From Toxotes chatareus (taxonomy: Eukaryota > Chordata > Actinopteri > Toxotidae): DNA of 64,000 nucleotides. The translations under genes were made by a program, and so were the position numbers. The notes beneath the pieces are model-generated. The model made no database searches, was not told the origin of the DNA, and saw only the letters and a program-made list of their open reading frames with translations. This document shows, in pieces, positions 37,676 to 51,000 of this stretch (its first letter is position 1; the number at the start of each line of letters is the position of its first letter). Location: contig CM028884.1 in NCBI GenBank assembly GCA_016801885.1, forward strand, positions 10,916,181-10,980,180, written 5' to 3'.

Positions 37676-40600
37676 TCACAGCATCAACCTCATTGATTGG
37701 CGAGACTCCTTGACACCGCTCCCTGGGTTGGGAGGGTCTTCTTGTGGGAACGTCACCTTATCTGGTGTGTAATCGTTCCTCTTCAGATCTGAAGAACAAG
37801 AGAGAAAGAAAATAAGTCAACGTTTTTGAGAACAGATTGTATCTGAGCACAGATGAGCAGGAATTTAGTGCAGGAATGATGTCACAAAACAGCAGCTGTA
37901 AAACATCTGTCACCAGGAAGTTTGAGTTTCCGACAGCAGGAGTTGCAGTGGTGTTTTGCACGGAAGTTCCTAATGGCATCATCCCCCAGGTTGGCCGGTC
38001 CAAATATCATATCGTAAGATCTGTAGAGTCATGCAGAAGTCATTCAGCGCAGAATTACTTCAAAAAGCTAGGTGGTAAAGTTGCAACTGTACTGAAACTA
38101 GATAAATAAAAAGGCCAGTGAATTATGTGTGAAGACAAAGCGCACTCACCCCTTCTCACCGCTCTTTATGACTGAAGGATCTGTCAAAATCTCCCCAACA
38201 CCTGCAGAGGTTCACAGCAAACACACAATTGTCATTGTCAAAGACATCAAACAGAAAATACACCAATACAACTCTGCTAAGTGCACAGGAATGGACATGA
38301 ATACCCTGCAGGTCGAGCACCAGCAGCTCTCCGCGGGTGTACTCGTAGGTCCAGTGGCTGAAGGCCAGCATGGTTTCCTCCAGGAGGTTGGTGGGGACGA
38401 TCTCGTCCCCGTTGTTGTTGTTGAACTTCCTGAACTCCCCGGTGATGCACTCTTCTATGGCAAACCACTGTCCGGCTGAGTGACAGTAAAGCAGAAACAC
38501 CTCCAGAAACCTGAACACACAGAGAACTCAGATTTCAGGGTACAGGCCTACAAGAACGGACACTTTAAAATAATAAAGCCTTGCTGACAAGTACAGTCAC
38601 CTGCTGTACAGCCTACATGCAAATACTGATCTGGTCTTGCCAAACCACAATGAGCTAAGCAAACTTTGCTTAATCACACAGGGAAATTAAAAACTAAACA
38701 TGAAAGATATGAAAGTAAAAGAAAACTGTTTTGAGATGTGTGAATGGGATTTCTGTGTCTTCATCCAACCATGCGTGCTTACCTCGGTGAATAAGGAATT
38801 GTCTTCGGCCTGACTTGGTTGAAGGCAAATGTCAGTTTCTGAGCAGCTCGTTGTTGTTGAATTTCCTGGAGTGACACAGGGAAACAAAGGTTACATTTGA
38901 TTTTATATGTGGATGCAAACTGGAATTATACCATGAGTAAATAAAACAAAGGCTTTTTAAAATATCACCACAATTGGAGCCGATAAAGTAGTATTGTGGC
39001 TAAACTGTTTTCTAGTTTTATGAGATTTTTTTTTTCATTGGAAATGTATTCTTTGCAATCCTTAAAGACTGCTGTCAAAGTGGCTAATACAGCTCCTCCG
39101 GTCCTCATCTCCAAGTGTCCTTGGACAAGTCAGTGAACCTGAAGTTGCTCCCTATGTGCACGGCAGCATCGTCACCATCAGCGTGTGAATGAGAGGCAAA
39201 ATTTTAAAGCACTTTGTGAAACGCTAGGGTAAACGGCCACTACCTAAGTGCAGTCCATTCACAGTAATACACCTACAACAACAAGAAGAAGCGAACATTA
39301 TTTTCATTTTTAGAAGAAGTGACAGCTGACAGCTATTCTGGTTGAACAGAAGTGTGCTTTTGACAAGCTGCTGAGAGAAGAGCTCAAACCATAACAGCAC
39401 ATCTTGCAAACCAGGGCGTAGGTTTGGTTTTGTCTTTGGTAGGGACATGTTGACATGTAAGACATCCGACGACTAAAAGTCCATCCTTCTTTTGTCATTC
39501 ATATGCACACACATACACACATGAACAGCCTGACTCCGCAAAAAATTGGACTTACTTTGATGTCTGATTTGCTGATGTAAATTGTTCATGTCTCTCCTGT
39601 TCTGTATCATCTTGTTTCCTCAGATTTTAAACAGATATTTTACATTTTTTAAATAAATATAAATCTCAGACAAAAATTTTATATGTGATATATTTTCAAG
39701 AAAACGTTACAAGAAAATAAATGTAAAGCCTGTAAGGAGCCTGCAGCTCATCTGTGTGTGGGTGTGTTGCTCAGGCTGCTGCTGCTGACAGGACTTTCAG
39801 AATAAAATGATGCCTGACATTAACAAACAAATCAGCTGAACAAGCTGTGATTAATTCACTTTATAAACAATGTTTAATGTTTTTATGTCTTAATTTGCTT
39901 TGGGAGACATTTTCACCTCCAGTGATAAAGTGGTTTAATAAAATGACATGTATGAGCAATGATCACAAGCACCTAACTACTACTACTACTGCCGTGATGC
40001 AGCTGGTCAATAATGTGCAATAAAGTTTGAAGTTCAGGGTTGCCAGATCACAGCTGAGTATCTCCCATATCCTAATCTTTCAACCAACGTTTTACGGAAA
40101 ACAATTCTGCAAAGATCTTACTGGTAACACAATGTGAAGTTAAAATAGCAAGATAAGTAAAAACACTGGTAGGGACAATTCAGCAACACTTTGACAATGG
40201 AAGAGACGCGTCCCTACTGTCCAAGCCCAAATCTACACCCATGCTGCTAATTTAACTAAATCTAGTGAGAACTGCTAAGATAAACTTAAGTTTTTAATCT
40301 CAGACAGTTTCTGTGGGGGCACAAAGCCTAATGCTACAGTGTAAGACATAAGATGGTGTGTCTGTGGTCCCTACCCTGAGACAAAGGTGCAGCACAGTGT
40401 CCTCCTTGTAGATGCTCTGCCAGGTTTGGACCACCTCAGGAAGGAAGGACTTGACTATATACAGGTGTCCCGGTTTCAGGATGTCGTACTCTGACCAAGT
40501 GCAGAGCACCTTGAGGGCCCGCCTGAGTCCTCCACCCATCTCCTCCTTGCTGAGGAACTCTATTTTAGCGCAGAGGCCCCGCTGTGCCCAGGAAGACATG

Positions 40601-42082
40601 CTGTTGTTGATTGTGTTGGGAGAGCTCTCCTCCAGACGGTACACAGTCACCGGCTCCCCTGAAGGAACACACGGTGGGTGGTAAGACTTAAGAATTAAAT
40701 GTAACATTCCTGACTTTATATCAAATCCTGAGTTTTAGCCCATGTTTCTCTGCCTCTGTTGATGATCCATGACAAAAGAAAGAAAGAAAGGAATGTATTT
40801 AGCATGCTAAATGTTTGACCTGCTTCAGAGGATTATTTTGGGCATTTTTTAAAATCTGTTCTTAATTTGTGTGAGCCATGAAGCTCAGTCTTGCTGACTG
40901 ATGAAGAGAAGACTTACTCCAACATGAGGACTGAGGTAGTTCCCGTTTCAAGCTGCCAATTTCACACCATCACTGAGAGCAGGTGGTTTGATAGCTGACT
41001 CTAAAACAACTTCAGTTTCTTAGAAACATTTAGACCACAAAAGATTTATATCTGCTGATGGAAAATGACTCTTTCATAAGAAGGTTGTCCTCAGTATTTG
41101 CTTTTGTCAGTGTTTGCTTTTATTGTCTGTGCTACTCTGCAAAGTCAAAAATGCAGTTTATGCAGAACTGAGTTAAGACCAGAATCTTATTGCATCTTTT
41201 TCCTACATTAAAAATCTTTGTGCTATAAAGTTGTGTTTTAAAAATCAGCATATCAAATTTATAAAACTGGAAATAGAAAACAGAAGTAAAAACCAAACTG
41301 CAACGACTGAGCTCCAGCTAGCTGTGACTTTGCTATTTCCTATAGTTGATAACAATTACAGGAGCTTTTAGTAACTGAAACTAGGTTGATTAATCAGTCC
41401 TGCCATCAGCTACATTTTAAAAAAAGCACTTAATTCAATGTTCACTGGTAAAATGGTAATAAAAGTCAGATTAAATGATAGCAGCTAAAATATGGTTTAA
41501 TGGAGTAATAAGATAAAATCATATTAATAACCATGGGCATGTTGCTGCCCATTTCATTCTGTATGATGTATTGGTTGCAAATATACAGTAATCACCTTCT
41601 AACACCACCGTGATGAAATGGCTTGAAACTGCATGGATCACATGACCCACAGGCATTTACACTTCAAAAACTTCACAGTAAAAATAATAAAAAACACACT
41701 TTCTTTGACTGCCACTGAAGAAGTTCAGGAAGGAGATGTTCCTGAACTGGGGTGCCAAAAAAATAAAACAAAAAACAGGGGGAAAAAAAAAAAACCCAAA
41801 AACTCCACAGCACCTAAACTTTATTTCAGTCACAATCAAACCATTGATGAACAACCAGCTGCGACAGTCAAAGGGCAAAAACAATGTAAATACCACATCT
41901 CTTATCTGGCTCTAAACTTCCTCATTCTCCAACTGTCTGCTGCCACTTCTTAGAGGTGTCTGTAGTGTACTCATGTGATCTTTCATGTTTGGGAATGCAC
42001 GGTGATCCAGACTCACCTCTAGGGGGCACAGGAGTGAAAGGGATGCTTTGGGACAGCCTCATCAAGTTGTTGCGCTCAACAG
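37676..42082 (-). CDS. trpm7: trpm7 exons 30-36: alpha-kinase domain and C-terminus
   Basis: Exons 42017-42082, 40375-40658, 38783-38865, 38305-38510, 38150-38201, 37914-38020 and 37676-37788 (stop TGA at 37678-37676). They encode an intact alpha-kinase. The exchange segment is VERNNLMRLSQSIPF, and the ATP-binding lysine lies in HLYIVKSFLPEVV. The HWTYEYTRGELLVLDLQG block carries a zinc-binding His and a catalytic Asp; a second Asp is in GVGEILTDPSVIK. The Gly-rich GPANLG motif is present, and zinc ligands lie in KHHCNSCCRKLKLP. The C-terminus ends QSMRLML. Every catalytic residue expected for TRPM7 kinase is present, so the kinase should be active. Confidence 0.97.
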
Positions 42083-45000
42083 CTACAGGAGGAAAAGTGC
42101 AAATGCACACATAGAAATAAACACACGTTAAAATAAACAGCAGAAGAGGAGTGAACAGGAGTGAAAGTTTACTGTAGGATGCACTGCTCTTTTGACCTAA
42201 AGCTAAAACTCTCCAACTGGTGCAGTTTCTCAATATGACAAAAAATCATTAATTTTAATGACTAAAATTATACATGAAAACATGGTAACACAGCCTCCAC
42301 CCTGGAATACATGGGTAAAAATCCATGTCTCACCTGAGTACTGGTAGCTTTCCATGGGCTTGAAAGGAGAGCCAATAGCTATAGAGAAAACAAAGTCACT
42401 GTTAATCCGAATTTTTTTTAAATCTTATTTTTAGGCCTGTTTGGACTTTATTCAATAGCTCACTGTGAAGAGGCAGACAGGAAATGAAGGGATGTAGAAG
42501 TTGGGGATATGACATACAACAAGGGCCCCGGCTGGATGCTAAACGTGGGTATTGCAGTGATGTGGCATGCTCCATCTTTCCACAAAACTAATCTGTACAG
42601 AATTAGTTCATTTAATGAATATGCCAGTTGTAATCTTGGGCACATTGACCAAAAATCCTCTGGGCTGTTCCAGCATCCACCAGTAGATGTCACTGTGTTA
42701 CTTCATAACAACAGACACAGAGAAACAGGCCTCGTGTTTAAGCCTGTTGCAACAGTTTTAATTCCTGGAAGTAAATTCTGTTGTCAGGTAAAAATAGCAC
42801 AACAGTCTGCTGTTGGATTTTTATGTTGATTTGTAATCTGGGTGGAGCACTACTTATTACCTCTATTAATCAAAGTCAGAGGGCTACAGGTATAAACAGT
42901 ATACCCATTTCTTGGATAAATGACAAAACCACTTAGTATCCATCAGCCAAGTAAAATAAACCATTGTTTAATATGTAAATATTATTCAACCAGGCTCGTC
43001 TCTTACTACCAGTTTGGTGTTTTTTTCTGTCATGAAATGAGCATTTTCATTGTTGATTTATCTGCCCATCAATTTTTTTTGACTTATCAATAGTTTCTTA
43101 CAGTCCAAGGTGTCTTTTTTTTATCCAAACAGTCCAAAAGCAAAATGTATTTAATGTACAATGACAGAAAACAGAAGAGCAGCAAGTCCTCACACTGGAG
43201 AAGCTGGAACAAGCAAATGTTTAACACTTTTGCTTGAAAAAAGACTGAAACAGTGAAAATTAAGAGCTTATATTAAAACAGATGCACATTAATTTTCTGC
43301 TGTAAGTAGAATGAATTAAAGGACTAATTAAGAGTGAAGGTTTGTCAGTATGGATTACTTACAGTCCTTTCTTGCTCCCAGGTGGGTGTGTCGTGGTGTG
43401 TAGATAGAAACTGCAGCTGTAACCACAGAAGAAGAGAAGCACAATAAAGGTTTCATCCAGAAAACATACATGAATTATAACACAGCAGAGTTCACACTCA
43501 ATATTCCATAAATCAGTAAGAGGTCTTCCAAAATGATTTAGAAAACACTTAGACGTTCTACTTCAACCACTAGACTATCATTTAATGCAATGTCTGCAAC
43601 TACAGGCTTTTAAATATGTTTGATATTCCCCGACTACCCCAGATATTTAATCAGCTTCTTCTTATTCTGTGCCGTGAAACATTCTTCTCTCATAAAACAT
43701 GAGTTTTTACAGGAGAAATAAATTATTTTACTCCTGATTTTGTTGATGCCAGTTATATTGAGACGTCATGCACAAGCACACGTGTTGCATGAATGCAAAG
43801 AAAGGGAGAGAAAGGTCAAATGCCATTTTAGTAACAGCATCCGTGTAAATGTAGCTAAACCAGCTGATCCAGACAGAACGAGTCTGACCCATGCAGAAGT
43901 CATGCAGATGGAGGAACAACAGTGAAACTACTCATCTCACCACTTAGTGTATCTTCGCCAGGGTCTCGCCTGAAAGAGAGCAAGACGAGCAGAGAGAATT
44001 CACAAAAAACACAGTTTAAAAAACACCAACGATTACGTGAGCTTGTGTAATGCATTCGCATCACTGTGTGCTGGCTTAAACAAGTGAGACAAACAAGCAC
44101 CACACCTTATGAGTCCCTTTAAAGTAAAGAGCGGTTTTGTGATACGCATATATGCACGTGTGTTTGTGTATCTACACTTCATATTCTCCAGTGGGAGGAC
44201 ACTTACAGGCTGCTGGCTTGGGCTGATTTGACCTGAACTCTTTCCTGGTGGAGAAATGAGAAGTCGTTTAACAATGACAGAAACTGGAATTAATTAAGTT
44301 GACAAGAGTTAAACTATGCAGTTGTTTGTTTTGTTTTTTTTTTAAACTTTATACTCATGAAAGCACACACGCAGACACACTTCTTACCAGTACTACAGCC
44401 CTGGGGTCCTCATGGATGAGGATATCTTCAGCTGACACTCTGCTTCTGTCCTTCTTTGTTAGAGCTACAGAAACAGAATGAACAAACAACAACCATCAAG
44501 TGTTACCAGGTATTACACTGAGCATTTATGAGCTTAAAAAGGTCAACTGATAATTGAGGTGATTTAAGGGCTGCAATTCTCTGAAATGAGCAGAAAGACT
44601 ACTTTAAGAAAATTTTGCTTCAGAGATGGGATCTCTGTGAGCTTACTGGATTCAGGATGGAGGAAAGCTGGGTTTCTGTCAAACTCTGTGAAGCCAGCGT
44701 AGGAGTTGACAGCTCTGATCTGACCATGACCTTCAGGCTGAGCCTGCGACCACAAAAGCAGAGAGATGAAGAAAGACAGAGTTGGGTGTGAGAGGGTAAA
44801 CATTATTCTGAAACACTGATTAATTTCATAAAGTTTAATCTTAACAGGCTAAATCATGTATGGCTACAATAGACAATACTGTAAATGTAGCAATCTAACA
44901 CAACACACACAACTTCATGATTCAAGGTATCCTGCAGCGTTTTATTGGAGGCACACCTCGCCTGTTCTGGCACGAAGCGCGCCAATTCTAATGTCATTTA

Positions 45001-48000
45001 ATGAATGGGGTGACTGATTTTGAGAAGAGATCAAGTAATCAATCAGAGCAGCATGTTGTCATGTTGGGAAAAAGGAAAAGCCTTCTGAGTGTTTGTAAAT
45101 TGGGAAGAGACATACAACCAGTCAGTCACAATCAGGAGCTGATGAGTGAGAAACAAGCTTAAGGCACTAGGCTGAAGTTAGTTAGATAATCAACAACTGG
45201 ACACACATTTTAGCAAACACAGCCTGCACACAGTTGTTACCACCTCTGCTAATCAACACCCTGTGGTTCATGTAGATGTGAAACAGTTTGTCTGTGACTG
45301 ATAACCAATGCTGAGGCCCAGTGAGGCATTGTTCATGTTTTTAGTTAAACATAAAAATGTGTAGTGGTAGGACCTTTAAAACCAGTGTCTGATTATCAGT
45401 GAGCTACAAAGTGTTCACATAAAGGCAAATATGACAGCAACACACTTTGAACATCCCTAATATTTTGGATAAAACTACAAAGATTTACACTGTCAGTTCT
45501 TCTGAGAAAAAAAAAAAAAAAAGCAAAAAGCTTTATACTGTCCACATAAACACACACCTGCGATCTGGTCTGCGTAGTTGGGCTTTGCTGTCTGCTGGAG
45601 GTGGAGGTCTCTTTGGGCGTAGAGTGCTGGAGCTCCAAACTGTCTTTATGTCCTGAAATCAATAAAATACCGTCAGCCAACATCAGGGCAAGTTAAACTG
45701 CCCTGTCAATCTCTCACATTATCAAAACAAATAAAATACTTGTATTATTCCCAACTAACTCATGTTAGCCCCTTGTGTTACTGACAGTATAGCATCAAAA
45801 CCATTGTAAAGAATTTTTTTCTAGAACCATTTCATTTGTTTCCTACTCCCAGTGTGAGTCGCTGTGCAGCATTGAGAACAAGACAAGCAAACGCACTTCC
45901 TGATCAGGTGACATGACCAACACCGCAATGGTGAAGTAACCACAGTTCAAACATCTGATTCTTATGAGAATCTTGTTCCCGCACCTCCACCTGCCAAACA
46001 CATCTTCCATCAATCACTGGGATGAAACCCTGTACACAGATCACTCATGTTTCAGTCACATCATACGTGAAAACCTCAGAATCACCCAGGAACAGAGGAC
46101 AAACAAGTTGGACTAAAAGGTCCAGATAGAGAAAGAAAAGAAAAAAGGCACCAGCTAAAGGTCTACTGGGATCCTGATCTGGGAGATGGACAGGCCCGAG
46201 CACCCAGCAGATGCAGCTCTCAACTTCAGACTGAAACTCAAACCTCTCGTTTTGTTCGGCTGTCTTGTCGTGTTCCTCTTGTCAAGGGGGACTTCTGACC
46301 CACTTTGACCCTCACAGTGGGACGCTGGTGGTCCCGACTCACTCCGTTTCCTGCTTTTTCGTTTGTGGGGTCTCCTTGGTGCCACAGCGGGGCCACGAGC
46401 ACAACTTGGCCTGGCGCAATTTCCGTGGGCGTGACCCAGCGTTGAATCAGTTACTGGAGCCAGTGGAACTTCAGTGTCTGCACTCTGTCTACAGTGCGAG
46501 CCCGACCTGCCCTCGTCGTCACAGAATGCCTCGTTCACGTACCCCCAACTCACCTCACCCTCTCTCTCCCTGCTTCCTAACCCCTCTGCATTCTCTGCAT
46601 TCTCAGGCTTCACAGTGCAAGCAGGCAAGCAGACAGGCTGAGCAAAGCCCGAAGGCGAGACAATGACAACAGTAGGATACAAACACACACAGTTTTCATC
46701 CTCCTCTTTTATCTTCTCATCAACACCAGATTCACCCTCATTCTCACACTTACCCACAAATGCACCAAACTCTACAGTGGTGCTGTCTGGATGGAGGGGC
46801 GGCTGGTAAAGCCCAGCCAGAGGGAGCTCTGGGTGGCTAGAGCCACTGGGCTTGGATGGGGTGCTGCTGATGTGGAACTGAGCCCCGGGGGAGGGTTCGT
46901 TGGGCAGGCTGGATGGGGAGTCGGAAAGGCCCGGCTCTTGTGGACGGGACAGCTTACTCTGGGTGAGAGAGTGGCCTCGGAGACGCAGCTCCGTAGGGGA
47001 AAAGGCCACAGCACTTTGGACAAAGGCACTGGAGCCGGCACTGCCTGAGGAGCCAGCCTCTGCAGCAAGGTGCCTGAGCCCAAACAACTCCCTCTTTTCT
47101 GGACTCAACTGTGGGTTCAGGCTGGGATCCAGCCCCAGTCCTGCTCCAGGGCTGGGCCCGACTCTCCGGCTACTTTCCGTCCCAGCCCCTCCTCCTACAC
47201 CAACTCCAAAAAGAGAATCTGCTATGTCGACTCCTGTCTTGGGGAAAGAGGAGCCGAAGTAGGGTCCCACACTACGTTTGCCTATAAAGGACGATTTGGA
47301 GTGGGGGCCGGTGTCTGTTGCTACAGGGGCGATGCTAGGGACAACATTCTTAGACAGGCTGAGCTCCCGGGTGATCTGATTATGGACCTTGCTGGCCTCT
47401 GAAGCCCTCTGAGCAGTGAGAGTCTTCAGAGTGTCCACAGTGAGAGCTGAGAGGTCCTGCAGGTGGCCGATTTGGGAGTCCAGTGTGTGCAAAGAGCGTT
47501 TTATAAAGTTGACCTTGTTCCCGACCTCCCTCAGCTGCAAACACATGGTCTCAACTCTGGAAATGACAAACAGTAGCTTCAGTTAGCCACAGATCATCTC
47601 CTGTTATCTGCTAACAATGTTAAATGAAAATATGGGATTTTCACGGAGTCATTTTTCGACATCTTTTTAAACATTCTAAAAGCTTTACACCTTGCCTCTA
47701 TGAATGGAAATAACAGTCCCACCTTTCTGAGGTAAGACGTATGTGCTCCTCACTCCCCGAGTGAAACTGATCTTCCTTTTCATGAAAGTACGTCTCCACA
47801 CACTGCTCCTCAAAATCGTGAAGCTTCTTTTGGTCTTCCTCAGTGAGAAACAGCTCTAAAAGAAAGAGGATAAAAAAGGAAGTATAAATACAGAATATGA
47901 CACCAAAGTGGATGTCTCAACAGAAAGCACAGACCTGTCACTGCTGGACAACTTTTTAAAAATTGTTTTGTTTCGTACATGTTCCTTTCATATGTTTTGT

Positions 48001-51000
48001 GTTTACTGAAAATGAATCATCAGCGGCAATCGATTTACATGTTGCAGGCAGGGACACTAGTGTGGACATACTTGGTCCGTAGGTGTTCTCCTTCTTCCTC
48101 TTTCTGCACATACAGAAGAGGGAGTAGATATGGCACAGGAGGATGAAGGGAGGTGGGAGGACAGGCTTCTCATGGTAGGCCATAATGAAATGGTAGCGCT
48201 GGTACTTCCACACCAGATTTGAAATGGACTTCACTTGTATATACACATTGCTGAAAAACAGAGTACAGAAATGACACTAAGGATGATGTTGAAGAGAACC
48301 AGGGCCCAAACCTGGGCCATAGTGAGGCTGAGGAATACCAACATTGTTTTTATTTTTGTAAAGACAGTTGGAGTGGGCTGTGGACTTACTTGAAGAAGGC
48401 GATGAGGAGGTTGACCATTAGTATGTACTGTACAAAGAGGTAGACTGCTTGTAGGAGAGGAGTCAGCCACACTACTGAAGTACACAGGGGCTTTACTGAT
48501 GGATCACTGTTATTGGCACACACTGAAGAGAAGAAGCAAGAAATTAGCTCCTTATTGGAGCAAACTTGATTTGGGACAGGAACAGTACAACTAGGATTCT
48601 TAAATTTTAAAAGTTTGTTCGAAAACTGAAGCCCGCAGAGCCTTGAGCATTCGGTTCTTTTCTTCTCACAAGCTGCTGCCTAATTAAAATCTCACTATTC
48701 ACCACTTCCAGTACAAGGTCATAATCCCAGTGATAAACCACGTGAAAAAATTTCAATGATGTGTGACATGTAAGGATGCCAACTCAGGTGTTTTGTTCCA
48801 CCTTGCCTTTTACCGAGACCCTTCATAGCTGAGTTGAGGCAGTTAATGCTGTGGTGAAGCACAAAGCCCTGCCCTCCCCATAGAGACCCGTGTTGTTTGC
48901 TTCTGCCTGTGAACCATGTTGCGTGAAAGAGGGAGGCTGTGGGGGGCGGCCGGGGGGGGTCCTCTGATTAGGCCGTCGTGGGTTTGATTTTCAGTGCTCG
49001 TTTTGAGTGACAATCATCTATCATGCCGTGGTGAGAAGCTATGAACAAAACAGTCCTTACCCTCGTAATCTCCCCTACCATCCTCATCGTCCTTACCATC
49101 GATTTCATAGGCATACACTTCCCCGTACATCATCCAGTACGGTTGGAAGACCACATCTTTGGCCAGCGTCCAGCTGGGTTCCTCATCTGGGTACAGAATG
49201 GCTTTCCGGGGTACGCCATAGCTCAGAAGGACTATAGCCATAATTACCACAATATAAAACATGTTGGCCACCTGCAAGAGATGACACACATACTGAATGA
49301 AACTTTGACTGATGGCACTCTCACTACTTGAAATAGTATTTGAGTTAGAAAGTACCAGAGAGACTTTTGCTTAGAAAAAAAAAACAACTTTGTTTACTTT
49401 TTATATAACAGCTTGCTGAAAGGGAAAAATAAAAACAAGGCAAAGTTCTTCTGTATTGATATCCCCAGGGCACAGTAATGTTGAAGGGTTGATGATTACG
49501 TAAAATTACGTAAAAGCTATGAAGGAGTGCACGGCAGAAATTCCATTTTGTTCAGAGTAAATCTAGTTTCACTTATAGAAGGAGAGTATTTTGGGGAATA
49601 TGCTTATTCGCTTTCTTGCAGAGAACTGCAGCCTGTTAGCTTAGCATGAAGATTGAAAAAAAAAAGGGGGAAACAGCTAGACTGGACTAATGGTAAAAGC
49701 CAGCTAGCAGCACCTCTAAGCTCAAATGAGAGCTATATTTTCCAGTGCGTTTAGTTTAGCTCAGCTAGGCTAAGCTAAGATTTTTCTCATTTATCACCAA
49801 ATATCAAACTAAATACATGAAAAGCAACCAGTTTCACAGGTTATTTAACATCATTTCATCCAATATCCTGTTGAAGGAAGGCTATCACTTGAGGTATTAC
49901 ACATTTAATAAAATACAATTAAGCACAGCACACGATGAAACGCTCGTTCTAAAAGTGAAGGGGCTGCTCAAGATAAAAAGTCACATTATCTGGTTACAGC
50001 ATGTAAATGATTAATGCTGTTTGAATGTGAATGTTCAAAATATTAATATGATATGTTTGTGAATGCACAAAGACGCAGAAACTGCTTTCTCACAGTATGT
50101 TCATACTACAAGCTACAAAAAAATGGCAGCAAACATCCACATTTGTCTGTGATAGAGTCACGACTTTAGGCTCCATAAACCAACTAAAAAACTAAAACTA
50201 AACTACTTATTTCAAAGTCACTTTTGATACATTGACAAAGTAGTGTTCATCATTTCTGTATCACAGTACTTTATCTGTTTTAGAGCAGTGGGACTGTAAA
50301 GGAAATTTTCCGTCCAATCTATTTCCTGTGTTATGTGTAAGCGTCATGTTCACATCTGCTTACTGTACATCACACAGTGGAGTGACTTCTCGTAAGCAGT
50401 CCTGCGCTTGTGCTTAAAATTTGAACAGGCTGTTCAAATAGTTGTGTAACGACTATTACTGTTCAGGCATGTTCAAGTCTAAAACACAACACAAGATGCA
50501 CTAAGCCTGCTGTGTCTTGTTTCAGCCACACAATAATATCTGACAGACCCATTAGCCTGGAGGCACAGTCTGGCTTTCACCTGAGATGCATTCTGCCTGT
50601 CTCTTGTTGAATATTCCTAGAAAGCAGGCCTAGTCATTGACGGAATAATTGGGAAAAACAGATATTACTCACATACACACTACACTGCATATAAATCTGG
50701 CCTTTAATATGACTGAGAAAAGTTCCACTACAAAAAGGTAACTGGTAACTGAAACGTGTTTTCAAATAACAAAGAACTCACCATTTTAGCTATCATCATG
50801 ACATACGGCCCAGCCTGCTGGTTGACAGCCAGGATATCGAGGAGCCGCACATACCAGAAGATGATATTCAGACAATAAACTGTCCTGCCAGGGATGAAGG
50901 CATCACCTCCAGCCAACCTCAGGCCAAAGCCGATGAAGAAGATCATGATGGCCAGAAAGTCGGAAACGTTAAAATAGTCACTGAACCAAACTTTTATCTT

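Noticed and set aside
46155..46342. Read-through of exon 22 to a stop at 46155 as a kinase-less TRPM7 isoform
   Set aside because: Possible by intron retention, but a good donor (CGGA|GTGAGT) and phase-matched downstream exons exist; there is no sequence evidence for retention or a nearby polyadenylation signal that would favour it.
46265..47402. Long + strand frames overlapping trpm7 exon 22
   Set aside because: They are antisense shadows of a GC-rich, proline/serine-rich coding exon; the - strand frame matches TRPM7.
48925..48965. G-rich run GGGGGGCGGCCGGGGGGGG in a trpm7 intron as a regulatory quadruplex
   Set aside because: It is short, intronic, and C-rich in the transcript; there is no supporting context.
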